This document shows positions 9,166-17,970 of a DNA stretch of 64,000 nucleotides, in pieces. The translations under genes and the position numbers were made by a program. A model generated the notes under the pieces. It did no database searches. It was not told the origin of the DNA and worked only from the letters and a program-made list of their open reading frames with translations. Position 1 is the first letter of the stretch. Every line of letters starts with the position of its first letter. The stretch comes from Streptomyces specialis (lineage in GTDB: Bacteria; Actinomycetota; Actinomycetes; Streptomycetales; Streptomycetaceae), in assembly GCF_001493375.1 (NCBI RefSeq), contig NZ_LN929895.1, forward strand, positions 1 to 64,000, written 5' to 3'.

Positions 9166-9559
9166 GAGCGGCCTCCTCGGGAGAACCGAACCATCACGGT
9201 TCTTTCCTCTAAATTCTGCACCTTGACCCGCGTTGCCCGAAATGGGCAGGCGCGAGTCGAGTCGGTTATAGGACGAACGGCTTGTCCTCGGCACTACAAC
9301 TACACCATCCGTCCAGCCGGGTCGGCCAAACCGATGGAATTGCCCTCTCAGGTGTTCAACCTCGGCGGAAGCCGACTGGACTATGCCAGAACGGACAGTC
9401 ACTCGCCCATAACGGTCCGTCACCGAGCGATGACTCGCCATCGACCTTGCCGAGAAGGAGCCCCTCCGAACTCCTTGTCCTATTTTGACACGAGGAGACT
9501 ACTTGAAGGCAAGAGTTCCTTACAGTGCCTTCCATCACGCTTGAGGCATAAGTCCGGGA
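9166..9559. promoter_or_regulatory. Long bldC upstream region
   Basis: These 394 bases lie between bldC and the end of the next leftward gene and have no credible coding frame. They must hold the bldC promoter and the 3' end of the upstream transcript. The composition is lower in GC than the neighbours, including the patch TATTTTGACACGAGG (about 9481-9495). I could not fix a -10/-35 pair with confidence. Confidence 0.5.
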
Positions 9560-10417
9560 TCAGTTGGCGAACTGCCGCTCCCGGATCGCCATCCACCGAT
9601 CGGTGAGCTCCTCGTAGACACGGCTCGCGCGCTCCAGGTCGCCCGCGGCGAGCGCCGCGAGCCCCTCGGACACCTCGGCCGCCGAGTGATCGGCCGCGAG
9701 CTGGTCCTCGGAGATCGTATAGATCAGCCCCCCGTAGTCCAGTTCGACCAGTGAGCGCGGGTGGAACTCCTCCAGCCACCGCCCCACATCGGTGAGCGCC
9801 TCCACCAGAGGCCCCTGCGGCATCGCCTCCCGGACCGTGCGCAGCCCGCGCGCCACCCGGCGCCGCGCCTGCACCATCGGCGTCCGGTACGTCAGCCCCG
9901 CCACCGCGGTGTCCGCCGGCCCCCGCTCGGCCGGTGCCTCCCCCGCCTTGCGGAAGACCCGCTCCTCGTCCGTGAAGAGCGCGAACCACCGCACCGGGAC
10001 GTGCCACAGCGCCGAACGGATCCACGGCCTGGCGTCCGGGTTCCGCTCCCGCCAGCGGGCGTAGTCGGCCGCCGCGCGCCGCCGCACGCCCGGCGGCAGC
10101 GCCGCGTCCAGCACCGAGTCCGGCATCAGCCAGTGCCCCACCTCGCCCAGGGCCTGCCAGGACCGCAGCCGGGTCCGCCACGGACAGACACACACCACGC
10201 CGTCCACCGCCGCCACGAAGGCGTCCGCGCTCTCCCGCGCCGGGGCCACCCGCGGCGGCATCGCCAGCAGCCCCGCCAGCGCGTGGCCCACCTCGTCCTG
10301 CGCGGTGGGCAGCCGGTCGCGCCGGGCGTACTCGGCCCAGTACGAGCGCTCCGGCTCCGGAAAGGCCGCCAGCGGCTCGTAGACCCTGAGATACGCCGCG
10401 TACGGAACCTTCGCCAC
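9560..10417 (-). CDS. Conserved hypothetical protein beside bldC
   Basis: This 285-residue soluble protein is a conserved neighbour of bldC and valine dehydrogenase in Streptomyces, of unknown function. It is rich in Trp, Arg and Glu and contains no signal peptide, membrane segment or recognised catalytic motif. Landmarks are VPYAAYLRVYEPLAAF at the N terminus and LDYGGLIYTISEDQL near residue 235. The GTG at 10417 is chosen over an upstream ATG at 10489 because GAGGGAGG precedes it and the homologous N terminus begins with AKVPYAAYL. Confidence 0.75.
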   Translation of the reverse strand: MAKVPYAAYLRVYEPLAAFPEPERSYWAEYARRDRLPTAQDEVGHALAGLLAMPPRVAPARESADAFVAAVDGVVCVCPWRTRLRSWQALGEVGHWLMPDSVLDAALPPGVRRRAAADYARWRERNPDARPWIRSALWHVPVRWFALFTDEERVFRKAGEAPAERGPADTAVAGLTYRTPMVQARRRVARGLRTVREAMPQGPLVEALTDVGRWLEEFHPRSLVELDYGGLIYTISEDQLAADHSAAEVSEGLAALAAGDLERASRVYEELTDRWMAIRERQFAN

Positions 10418-10578
10418 GCCACCCTCCCTCTGCCCGTCGGCGCCCGCGGCCGACCTCCCGATCGTGTCAGCCGCCCCGACCCGCGGCACCCCGCGCGCCC
10501 TGATCGCCGTAGTCTCATCTCATCAATGCCCTCACAACCAACCGGGGGCATCCGCCTCGACATACAGGAGTCACCACC

Positions 10579-11703
10579 GTGACTGACGTACGTCCCGCCG
10601 TCACCGTCGACGGCCCCGCCGAGGCCGGCCTGTTCGAGACCCTGTTCCAGTCGGACCAGGGCGGCCACGAACAGGTCGTGCTGTTCCAGGACCGGCCCAC
10701 CGGCCTCAAGGCAGTGATCGCCCTCCACTCCACCGCCCTGGGCCCGGCCCTCGGCGGCACCCGCTTCCACGCCTACGCCGACGCCGCCCGGCCCGAGGAA
10801 GCGGCCCTGCGCGACGCGCTGAACCTCGCCCGGGGCATGAGCTACAAGAACGCCCTCGCCGGCCTCGCGCACGGCGGCGGCAAGGCCGTCATCATCGGCG
10901 ACCCCGAACGGATCAAGACCGAGGAACTGCTGCTCGCCTACGGCCGCTGCGTGGCCGCGCTCGGCGGGCGGTACGTCACCGCCTGCGACGTCGGGACGTA
11001 CGTGCGGGACATGGACGTCGTCGCCCGCCCCTGCCGCTGGACCACCGGACGCTCCCCCGAGCACGGCGGCGCCGGGGACTCCTCCGTGCTGACCGCCTTC
11101 GGCGTCTTCCAGGGCATGCGCGCCTCGGCCGCGCACCGCTGGGGGTCGCCCGACCTGTCCGGCCGGACGGTCGGCGTGGCGGGCGTCGGCAAGGTCGGCC
11201 ACCTGCTGGTGGAGCACCTGGTGGGGGCCGGCGCCCGGGTGGTGATCACGGATGTCCGGCCGGACGCCGTCGCCCGCGTCCTGGCCGCCCACCCGGAGGT
11301 CACCGCCGTGGCCGGGACCGAGGAGCTGATCACCACCGAGGGCCTGGACGTGTACGCCCCGTGCGCGCTCGGCGGCGCGCTCGACGACCGCGCGGTGGCG
11401 CTGCTGAGGGCGAGCGTGGTGTGCGGCGCCGCGAACAACCAGCTCGACCATCCGGGCGTGGAGAAGGACCTCGCCGACCGGGGCATCCTCTACGCCCCCG
11501 ACTACGTCGTGAACTCGGGCGGCGTGATCCAGGTGGCGGACGAGTTGCACGGTTTTGACTTCGCACGTGCGAAGGCAAAGGCGGCGTTGATCTACGACAC
11601 GACGCGGGAGATCTTCGAGCGCGCCGACACCGAGGGCGTGCCCCCGGCCGTCGCCGCCGACCGGATCGCCGAACACCGGATGGCCCAAGCGCGGGGCCGC
11701 TGA
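10579..11703 (+). CDS. vdh: Valine/branched-chain amino acid dehydrogenase
   Basis: This NAD-dependent enzyme (374 residues) deaminates valine and other branched-chain amino acids to 2-oxo acids, feeding catabolism and acyl-CoA starter units. The Glu/Leu/Phe/Val dehydrogenase signature is clear: [10 protein letters not shown], the catalytic Lys in [19 protein letters not shown], and the dinucleotide fold [12 protein letters not shown] near residue 198. Length fits the octameric valine dehydrogenase family. The GTG at 10579 follows AGGAG by eight bases. The position next to the bldC-neighbour gene and a DUF3073 gene matches other Streptomyces. Confidence 0.92.
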   Translation: MTDVRPAVTVDGPAEAGLFETLFQSDQGGHEQVVLFQDRPTGLKAVIALHSTALGPALGGTRFHAYADAARPEEAALRDALNLARGMSYKNALAGLAHGGGKAVIIGDPERIKTEELLLAYGRCVAALGGRYVTACDVGTYVRDMDVVARPCRWTTGRSPEHGGAGDSSVLTAFGVFQGMRASAAHRWGSPDLSGRTVGVAGVGKVGHLLVEHLVGAGARVVITDVRPDAVARVLAAHPEVTAVAGTEELITTEGLDVYAPCALGGALDDRAVALLRASVVCGAANNQLDHPGVEKDLADRGILYAPDYVVNSGGVIQVADELHGFDFARAKAKAALIYDTTREIFERADTEGVPPAVAADRIAEHRMAQARGR

Positions 11704-11965
11704 ACGCGCGTTTACGTAAGACATGTCACCCCCCGCTGGCGAGTCGCGTCCCGAAAGAAGGTAAAATCGCGTCTGACCAGCAAAGAGAGGTCTGTCGGGC
11801 ATCGTGCGCGCGGCCCGGTCCCGCGGACGGCGTACCGCGGGCCCGGATAAGCAGGTACGGTTGAAGGCCGATGGATCGGGCTCTCGTCCGAGAGCCCGCT
11901 CTCGATCATGAACGGATGTCAACACTCCGGGGCCGTCGTGCCCCGTCGTTGAGGGGGTCGAGCCA

Positions 11966-12229
11966 ATGGGGCGCGGCCGGGCCAAGGCCAAGCAGACTAA
12001 GGTCGCCCGCCAGCTGAAGTACAACAGCGGCGGGACGGACCTTTCTCGCCTGGCCGAAGAGCTGGGTGCATCGTCAACGCCTGAGGCGCCGCCGAACGGC
12101 GAGCGGTTCGAGGACGACGACGATCTGGACGACGACCTGTACGCACGGTACGCGGAGATGTACAACGAGGAGGATGACGACGAGGACGAGTCCTCGCCCG
12201 ACGCCCCCTCGAAACGGCGTGGAGCCTGA
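11966..12229 (+). CDS. DUF3073 small acidic protein
   Basis: This 87-residue protein has two halves. The first is a basic segment (GRGRAKAKQTKVARQLKY), the hallmark of DUF3073. The second is an extremely acidic tail with runs such as DDDDLDDDL and EEDDDEDE. The family is conserved in actinobacteria, often beside purM, and its function is unknown. The charge pattern suggests an RNA- or ribosome-associated or chaperone-like role, but that is only inference. Its own 262-base upstream region (11704-11965) includes AAAGAAGGTAAAATCG and probably the promoter. It ends convergently with purM, separated by two hairpins. Confidence 0.9.
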   Translation: MGRGRAKAKQTKVARQLKYNSGGTDLSRLAEELGASSTPEAPPNGERFEDDDDLDDDLYARYAEMYNEEDDDEDESSPDAPSKRRGA

Positions 12230-12271
12230 GCGCATCTCGGAGCGGAACAACATCACGACCAGTCGCACCCG

Positions 12272-12366
12272 ACCCGGTTCGGCGACCGCCGGACCGGGTT
12301 AAGTGCGTCCGCATGCCCGCCGGGACGCCCCGGTCCGGCCCTTCCGGGACCGGGCCGGGGCGTCCC
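12272..12366. terminator. Paired hairpins between DUF3073 and purM
   Basis: There are two hairpins. The smaller spans 12272-12299 (ACCCGGT stem). The larger spans 12322-12366, with a 12-bp perfect outer stem GGGACGCCCCGG. The larger ends four bases before the purM stop codon, so it should act for both convergent transcripts. Confidence 0.75.
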
Positions 12367-12369
12367 GTC

Positions 12370-13446
12370 TCAGGTCGCGTACGCGCCGGTCAGCGTGGCC
12401 GCCGCCGGGGGCAGCTCCTCGGTCGCGGGGGTGATCTCGCCGGCCACCCAGGCCGGGACGCCCCGGTCCGCCAGGACCGCGAGCGCCGCCGCCTCCGCCG
12501 CCCGCGGAACCACGGCGACCATGCCGACACCCATGTTCAGCGTCTTTTCCAGCTCGCCGCGCTCCACTCCGCCCAGCTCGCCGACCAGGCCGAAGACCGG
12601 CGGCGGCGTCCACGTCGCGCGGTCGATCCGGGCGTGCAGCCCGTCCGGGACCACCCGGGCGAGGTTGGCCGCCAGGCCACCGCCCGTCACATGCGCGAAC
12701 GCGTGCACCTCCGTCGCGCGGGTCAGCGCGAGGCAGTCCAGGGAGTAGATCCGGGTGGGCCGCAGCAGTTCCTCGCCCAGCGTGCCGCCCAGCTCCGGGA
12801 CCTCCCGGTCCAGCGCCCAGCCGGCCCGGTCGAAGAACACGTGCCGGACCAGTGAGTACCCGTTGGAGTGAAGGCCGGAGGCGGCCATCGCGATCACCGT
12901 GTCACCCGCGCGGATCCGGTCCGCGCCCAGCAGGTCGTCGGCCTCGACGACGCCCGTGCCGGCGCCCGCCACGTCGAACTCGTCGGGGCCGAGCAGCCCC
13001 GGGTGCTCGGCCGTCCCGCCGCCGACCGGGGCGCAGCCCGCCAGCACGCAGCCCTCCGCGATGCCCTTGACGATCGCCGAGACGCGCTCGGGGTGGACCT
13101 TGCCCACGCAGATGTAGTCCGTCATGAACAGCGGCTCGGCGCCGCAGACCACCAGATCGTCCACGACCATCGCCACCAGATCGTGACCGATGGTGTCGTA
13201 CACGCCCATGCGCCGCGCGATCGCGACCTTCGTGCCGACGCCGTCGGTGGCCGAGGCGAGGAGGGGGCGGCGGTACCCCTTGAGGGCGGAGGCGTCGAAG
13301 AGCCCGGCGAAGCCGCCGAGGCCCCCCACGCTCTCCGGCCGCTGGGCCTTGCGGACCCACTCCTTCATCAGCTCGACGGCGGTGTCGCCCGCCTCGATGT
13401 CGACGCCCGCCGCCGCGTAGCTGGCTCCGGGCACGTTCTTGGTCAT
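12370..13446 (-). CDS. purM: Phosphoribosylaminoimidazole synthetase PurM
   Basis: AIR synthetase (358 residues) catalyses the ATP-dependent ring closure of FGAM to AIR in purine synthesis. Family landmarks are AAGVDIEAGDTAVELMK at the N terminus, the nucleotide-binding stretch LASATDGVGTKVAIA, and VGGGTAEHPG, the active-site loop. GLHSNGYSLVRHV and HVTGGGLAANLARVVP follow. The ATG at 13446 sits 38 bases after the purF stop, so the two are an operon. Convergent hairpins end the transcript. Confidence 0.97.
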   Translation of the reverse strand: MTKNVPGASYAAAGVDIEAGDTAVELMKEWVRKAQRPESVGGLGGFAGLFDASALKGYRRPLLASATDGVGTKVAIARRMGVYDTIGHDLVAMVVDDLVVCGAEPLFMTDYICVGKVHPERVSAIVKGIAEGCVLAGCAPVGGGTAEHPGLLGPDEFDVAGAGTGVVEADDLLGADRIRAGDTVIAMAASGLHSNGYSLVRHVFFDRAGWALDREVPELGGTLGEELLRPTRIYSLDCLALTRATEVHAFAHVTGGGLAANLARVVPDGLHARIDRATWTPPPVFGLVGELGGVERGELEKTLNMGVGMVAVVPRAAEAAALAVLADRGVPAWVAGEITPATEELPPAAATLTGAYAT

Positions 13447-13483
13447 CGGGTCTCTCTCGTGCTCGTGAAGATACGCGCGCGCC

Positions 13484-15037
13484 CTACGGACGGCGCAGCG
13501 CGTCGGCGCCGCCGGGGTGTCCGGTCAGCAGGGGGAGCGGCTCCCGGGGCTCGCCGCCGTCCTGCGGCTGCTCCAGCACGTCCTTGCCGAGGACCGCCGG
13601 GTCGGGCAGCTCCATCGGGTAGACCCCGTCGAAGCAGGCCCGGCACAGGTCGGGCTTGGCGATGGTGGTCGCCTCGACCATCCCGTCCAGCGAGATGTAG
13701 GCGAGGGAGTCCGCGCCCAGCGAGGTGCCGATCTCCTCGACCGACAGGCCGTTGGCGATCAGCTCGGCGCGGGTGGCGAAGTCGATGCCGAAGAAGCACG
13801 GCCACTTGATCGGCGGCGAGCTGATCCGGACGTGCACCTCGGCCGCGCCGGCCTCGCGGAGCATGCGGACCAGGGCCCGCTGCGTGTTGCCCCGGACGAT
13901 CGAGTCGTCCACGACGACCAGGCGCTTGCCCCGGATGACTTCCTTGAGGGGGTTGAGCTTCAGGCGGATGCCGAGCTGCCTGATGGTCTGGCTCGGCTGG
14001 ATGAAGGTCCGGCCGACGTAGGCGTTCTTCACCAGGCCGGCGCCGTAGGGGATGCCGCTGGCCTCCGCGTACCCGATGGCCGCGGGCGTGCCGGACTCCG
14101 GGGTCGGTATCACCAGATCGGCCTCGGCGGGCGCCTCGGCCGCGAGCCGGCGGCCCATCTCCACCCGGGAGAGATAGACGTTGCGGCCGGCGATGTCGGT
14201 GTCGGGCCGGGCGAGGTAGACATACTCGAAGACGCAGCCGCGTGGCTTCGCTTCCGCGAACCGTGTGGAACGCAGCCCGCGCTCGTCCACCGCGATCATC
14301 TCGCCGGGCTCGACCTCGCGGACCACGGAGGCGCCGACGATGTCCAGCGCGGCGGTCTCGGAGGCGACGACCCAGCCGCGCTCCAGGCGGCCGAGGACCA
14401 GCGGGCGGATGCCCTGCGGGTCGCGGGCGGCGTAGAGCGTCGACTCGTCCATGAAGACGAAGCTGAAGGCCCCGCTCACGCGCGGCAGCACCTTCGGCGC
14501 GGCCTCCTCGACGGTCAGGGGCTCACCGTTCTCGTCGCGCTGTCCGGCGAGCAGCGCGGTGACGAGGTCGGTGTCGTTGGTGGCGGCCACGCGGTGGCGC
14601 GGGCCGCGACCGCCGGGCAGGGCGGAGACGAGCTCGGCCAGCTCGGCCGTGTTCACCAGGTTGCCGTTGTGGGCCAGGGCGATGGAGCCGTGGCCGGTCG
14701 CCCGGAAGGTGGGCTGGGCGTTCTCCCAGGTGGAGGCGCCCGTCGTCGAGTAACGGGCATGGCCAACGGCGATATGCCCGGAGAGGGAGCCGAGGGACGT
14801 CTCGTCGAAGACCTGGGAGACCAGGCCCATGTCCTTGAAGACCAGGATCTTGGAGCCGTCGCTCACCGCGATGCCCGCTGACTCCTGTCCCCGGTGCTGG
14901 AGTGCGTAGAGGCCGAAGAACGAGAGCTTGGCGACCTCTTCGCCGGGGGCCCAGACTCCGAAGACGCCGCATGCGTCCCTGGGGCCCTTCTCACCGGGGT
15001 CGAGGTCGTGGTTGAGGAAACCGTCACCACGTGGCAC
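13484..15037 (-). CDS. purF: Amidophosphoribosyltransferase PurF
   Basis: PurF makes phosphoribosylamine from PRPP and glutamine, the first committed purine step. The protein (517 residues) has a short propeptide before the nucleophile Cys (DACGVFG, about residue 22). The glutaminase domain follows with QHRGQESAG, then the PRPP loop VVVDDSIVRGNTQ. Four cysteines typical of the iron-sulfur type are scattered in the C-terminal half (WPCFFG, LCRACFDG). The GTG at 15037 is chosen over the ATG at 15094 because homologues begin (M/V)PRGDG. No strong ribosome site is visible. purM follows directly. Confidence 0.96.
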   Translation of the reverse strand: MPRGDGFLNHDLDPGEKGPRDACGVFGVWAPGEEVAKLSFFGLYALQHRGQESAGIAVSDGSKILVFKDMGLVSQVFDETSLGSLSGHIAVGHARYSTTGASTWENAQPTFRATGHGSIALAHNGNLVNTAELAELVSALPGGRGPRHRVAATNDTDLVTALLAGQRDENGEPLTVEEAAPKVLPRVSGAFSFVFMDESTLYAARDPQGIRPLVLGRLERGWVVASETAALDIVGASVVREVEPGEMIAVDERGLRSTRFAEAKPRGCVFEYVYLARPDTDIAGRNVYLSRVEMGRRLAAEAPAEADLVIPTPESGTPAAIGYAEASGIPYGAGLVKNAYVGRTFIQPSQTIRQLGIRLKLNPLKEVIRGKRLVVVDDSIVRGNTQRALVRMLREAGAAEVHVRISSPPIKWPCFFGIDFATRAELIANGLSVEEIGTSLGADSLAYISLDGMVEATTIAKPDLCRACFDGVYPMELPDPAVLGKDVLEQPQDGGEPREPLPLLTGHPGGADALRRP

Positions 15038-15116
15038 AACCCCGAGTCTAGGCCAGGTCGGGGGGGCACCGAGAACCCCGCGGTGGTGAGACATGCCCCA
15101 TAGGGACAGCGCGCGG

Positions 15117-15923
15117 TCAGCCGAGCACGGGCAGTTGCGCGGCGAGCGCTCCGGCCCGTTCGCCGCCGGCCCGGAGGCGGCCGGTGGCGGTGGCCGCGTC
15201 CCACGTGGTGCGGCCGGTGGCCAGCCGCACCCAGGTGACGGGGTCGGTCTCGACGACGTTGGGCGGCGTTCCCCTGGTGTGCCGGGGGCCGGGGAGGCAC
15301 TGCACGGCGGCGAAGGGCGGCACGCGGACCTCCGTCGAGGAGCCGGGTGCCTTGGCGGCGAGGGCGTCGGCCAGCACCCGGACCGTGATCGCGAGGGCCT
15401 GCCGGTCCAGCCGGACGGCGACGGCGGTGGCCCGCGTCAGGTCGTCGCTGTGGACGACCAGTTCCACGATCCGGGTGACCGTGAAGTCCAGTGCGCGCAT
15501 CGCGCCGAAGCGGTGCGGGATGAGGACGTCCTCGCGGACCGCCGTCTCCAGGACGGCCTCCATCTCCTCGGCCGCCGCGTCGATGGCCGCGATCTGGTCG
15601 GGGGTCGCCTCGGCGTCGCGCCGCGTCGTCCGGTCGAGGTCGTCCGCGACGGCGGCGGTGGAGACGGCCCAGCGGTTGAGGTCGGTGGCCGGCCGGGCGA
15701 CGGCGGGCGCCGGCTGGGCCAGCAGGCGCGGCAGCGCGTCGATCTGGCCGGCGATGTGCGCCAGCAGCGTGCGCACGTCCCAGCCGGGCAGCCCCGACGG
15801 CTTCTCCTGCTGCCCCTGGCTCAGTCCGTGCGCGGCCAGCCGGACGAACTCGAGCTGGGCGAGCAGCGCGTCGCGGACCCGATCGGGGTGGTAGGCACGG
15901 GGCTTGCCTCGGACTGCGGACAT
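15117..15923 (-). CDS. Maleylpyruvate-isomerase/sterol-carrier-like protein
   Basis: This 268-residue protein combines a DinB-like four-helix N-terminal domain, seen in mycothiol-dependent maleylpyruvate isomerases (WDVRTLLAHIAGQIDALPRL), with a C-terminal SCP2-like segment ending WVRLATGR. Proteins of this type sit next to purF in many Streptomyces; the substrate is unknown. The family His in LLAHIAGQ and the acidic EMEAVLE region could bind a metal. It reads leftward ahead of purF, whose start lies 80 bases beyond its stop, so co-transcription is possible. Confidence 0.8.
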   Translation of the reverse strand: MSAVRGKPRAYHPDRVRDALLAQLEFVRLAAHGLSQGQQEKPSGLPGWDVRTLLAHIAGQIDALPRLLAQPAPAVARPATDLNRWAVSTAAVADDLDRTTRRDAEATPDQIAAIDAAAEEMEAVLETAVREDVLIPHRFGAMRALDFTVTRIVELVVHSDDLTRATAVAVRLDRQALAITVRVLADALAAKAPGSSTEVRVPPFAAVQCLPGPRHTRGTPPNVVETDPVTWVRLATGRTTWDAATATGRLRAGGERAGALAAQLPVLG

Positions 15924-16026
15924 ACGAGGGAGCTTACGACGAAGATCCCCGGCCGGAAGGTGACAAGGTCATACCGAGTGGGCCGGCCGGACGCCGCGCC
16001 TTGGGGCGCTGTGCCACCATGCGCGC

Positions 16027-16536
16027 ATGCCTATATCGGACCGCCACCTCGCCGAGGACGAAGAGCTGATCTACGAGACGCGGCAGCACTGGACCACGAT
16101 GGTGGGCGAGTTCCTCCAGCTCTGCCTCATCGTCGCCGTGGCCGCCGTCCTGATCGCGGCTCTGCCGGACGGCGAGGACCGGAACGGGACGGCCGTGTGG
16201 GCGATCCTGGGCGTCGCGGTCGTCGCGGCGGTCTGGCGGTGGCTGGTGCCGCTGCTGAAGTGGCGGTCCACGGTCTACTTCCTCACCACCAAGCGGCTGC
16301 ACAAGCGGGCGGGATTCCTGACGAAGACCGGCACGAGCATCCCGCTGAGCCGGGTGAACGACGTGACGTTCAAGGCGACGCTCTGGCAGCGGATCATGGG
16401 GTACGGCACGCTGCGCGTGCAGTCCGCGTCCGAGCACGGGCAGATGACCCTGCGGGCGGTGCCCGAGCCGGAGGCGCTGAAGAACCGCGTCTACCAGGCC
16501 ATCGACGAGCTGGAGAGCGACGACCCCGGCCACTGA
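16027..16536 (+). CDS. PH-domain (bPH2) membrane protein
   Basis: This 169-residue protein has two membrane segments (about residues 34-50 and 58-78). A bacterial PH-like domain follows (STVYFLTTKRLHKRAGFLT, then IPLSRVNDVTFKATLWQRI and GTLRVQSAS). This is the common YdbS/YdbT-type architecture anchoring a PH barrel to the cytoplasmic face; the role is unknown. ATG 16027 begins MPISDRHLAEDEELIYETRQHW, the usual N terminus of this group. It diverges from the gene ending at 15117, with about 100 bases of shared promoter region. Confidence 0.85.
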   Translation: MPISDRHLAEDEELIYETRQHWTTMVGEFLQLCLIVAVAAVLIAALPDGEDRNGTAVWAILGVAVVAAVWRWLVPLLKWRSTVYFLTTKRLHKRAGFLTKTGTSIPLSRVNDVTFKATLWQRIMGYGTLRVQSASEHGQMTLRAVPEPEALKNRVYQAIDELESDDPGH

Positions 16537-16611
16537 CCCGGGGACCGGCCCGGACGTGACCGGGCACGCCGCGAGGTGAATCGCCTCGGCCCCGGCGGGT
16601 ACTCCGTCGGC

Positions 16612-17076
16612 ATGGCTGGAATCGAACTACGCAGCACCGCTTTCAACGACCAGACGCCCATCCCCGACCGGTACACCAAGGACGGGGAGAACCTCTCGCC
16701 ACCCCTGGACTGGTCACGGCCCCCGCCGGGCACCCGGGAACTCGCCCTGCTGTGCGAGGACCCGGACGCGCCCTCGGGCACGTTCCTGCACTGGCTGGTG
16801 ACCGGCATCGACCCGGCGAGCGGCGGGGTGGCGGTCGGCGAACCGCCGCGAGGCGGCACACCGCACACCAACGGCTTCGGCGACCGGGGCTGGGACGGAC
16901 CCAGGCCGCCGGTCGGCGACCGGGCACACCGTTACTTCTTCCGCCTCTACGCGCTCCCCGAGCACGTGGAGCTGCCGGAACACGCCACGGCCGCGGACGC
17001 GCACCGGATGCTGGACGGCCGGAGCCTGGCCGGCGGCACGCTGCGCGGGCTGTATCAGCGACGAGATCAGCGATGA
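16612..17076 (+). CDS. YbhB/YbcL-type PEBP-family protein
   Basis: This 154-residue phosphatidylethanolamine-binding (Raf kinase inhibitor-like) protein carries the ligand-pocket signatures CEDPDAPSGTFLHWLV and GWDGPRPPVGDRAHRYFFRLYAL. Bacterial members are cytoplasmic or periplasmic with no settled role. The ATG at 16612 gives the usual N terminus (AGIELRSTAFND) but has a poor ribosome site. A GTG at 16576 in the same frame is an alternative. It is followed 13 bases later by a DUF2795 gene, so it likely heads a three-gene unit. Confidence 0.85.
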   Translation: MAGIELRSTAFNDQTPIPDRYTKDGENLSPPLDWSRPPPGTRELALLCEDPDAPSGTFLHWLVTGIDPASGGVAVGEPPRGGTPHTNGFGDRGWDGPRPPVGDRAHRYFFRLYALPEHVELPEHATAADAHRMLDGRSLAGGTLRGLYQRRDQR

Positions 17077-17089
17077 GGAGGACACCCGT

Positions 17090-17407
17090 ATGACTTCCAC
17101 CGATGTCGGCGAGATCCTGCGCGCGGTCAAGAACGTGGACTTCCCGGCGGGCAAGGAGGAGCTGATCCGGGAGGCGAAGCGGGCCGGCGCGTCCGAACCG
17201 GCCGTCAAGGCGCTGCGTGGCATCCCGCCGGAACAGTACGACAGCCGCGCCGAGGTGGCGCGCTCCGTGCGGGTGCCGGCCGACTCCGACCTCGGCCACA
17301 GCCCGGCCCAGCGCGCCGAACAGGCCCGCGAGGGCGGCAGGCACGGGCAGGCGCAGCAGTTGCGCGACGTGCCGAAGCCGCCGATCCAGGAAGAGCTCGA
17401 TCGCTGA
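17090..17407 (+). CDS. DUF2795 protein
   Basis: This small 105-residue protein has the DUF2795 fold in its first 60 residues: VGEILRAVKNVDFPAGKEEL, then helices around AVKALRGIPPEQYDS. Polar, disordered residues follow. The family is common in actinobacteria and structurally resembles small nucleic-acid-binding domains, but the function is unproven. GAGGAGG precedes the ATG at 17090. It sits between the PEBP gene and a larger hypothetical gene, with gaps of 13 and 14 bases, indicating one transcript. Confidence 0.8.
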   Translation: MTSTDVGEILRAVKNVDFPAGKEELIREAKRAGASEPAVKALRGIPPEQYDSRAEVARSVRVPADSDLGHSPAQRAEQAREGGRHGQAQQLRDVPKPPIQEELDR

Positions 17408-17421
17408 GAGGAGGGCGTGCC

Positions 17422-17931
17422 ATGGTGCGCAAGAAGGTCGAGGGCGACGAGGACCAGCGCCGCGCGTGGGCGCGCGAGGCGGAACGGGTGGGCGAGCTGC
17501 CCAGCGGCCGGGGCACGACCACCGGCGCGTCGAAGCAGCGGACCCACGTGCCGCACCGGTCGTCGCTGACGCACGACGAGAAGACCGAGCCGCTCGGGCG
17601 CGGCAAGCAGCGCCAGGAGCAGGAGGAGGTCGCGGCGGAGCGCCGGGCGGACCGGCCCACGCCGCCGGTGGGCCGGACGTTCACCGGCCGGGGGCGTCCC
17701 GAGTACGGCGCGGACCACGAGAAGGTGTTCCAGGCGCTCGGCGACGCGGAGCGGCGGCACGGCGGCGAGGCCGTGTACGTGCAGGAGGTCGCCCGCACGG
17801 CCGGGCTGCCGGACGAACGGACGCGGGTGCTGCTGCACGATCTGGTGTCGACGCACCGGCTGGTGACCGAGTTGCAGGGAACGGACCGGCCCGACCTGGG
17901 TCCCCGTTACGAGACCAGGCCGGGCCGTTGA
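17422..17931 (+). CDS. Hypothetical protein with winged-helix-like C terminus
   Basis: This 169-residue protein is unassigned. The first 90 residues are charged and look disordered (KVEGDEDQRRAWAREAERV, then GKQRQEQEEVAAERR). The last 75 residues (FQALGDAERRHGGEAVYVQE, ARTAGLPDERTRVLLHDLVS) look like a winged helix. AGAGGAGGGCG precedes the ATG at 17422. As the third gene after PEBP and DUF2795 it may share their transcript. It converges on purL, 39 bases away, with no obvious hairpin. Confidence 0.65.
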   Translation: MVRKKVEGDEDQRRAWAREAERVGELPSGRGTTTGASKQRTHVPHRSSLTHDEKTEPLGRGKQRQEQEEVAAERRADRPTPPVGRTFTGRGRPEYGADHEKVFQALGDAERRHGGEAVYVQEVARTAGLPDERTRVLLHDLVSTHRLVTELQGTDRPDLGPRYETRPGR

Positions 17932-17970
17932 TCCGCTGATCCGCCCGCCGGGCGGCTCCCAGGCTCGCCG

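Noticed and set aside
8743..9606. Rightward 287-codon frame across bldC
   Set aside because: It runs antisense through bldC and its terminator and has no recognisable domain.
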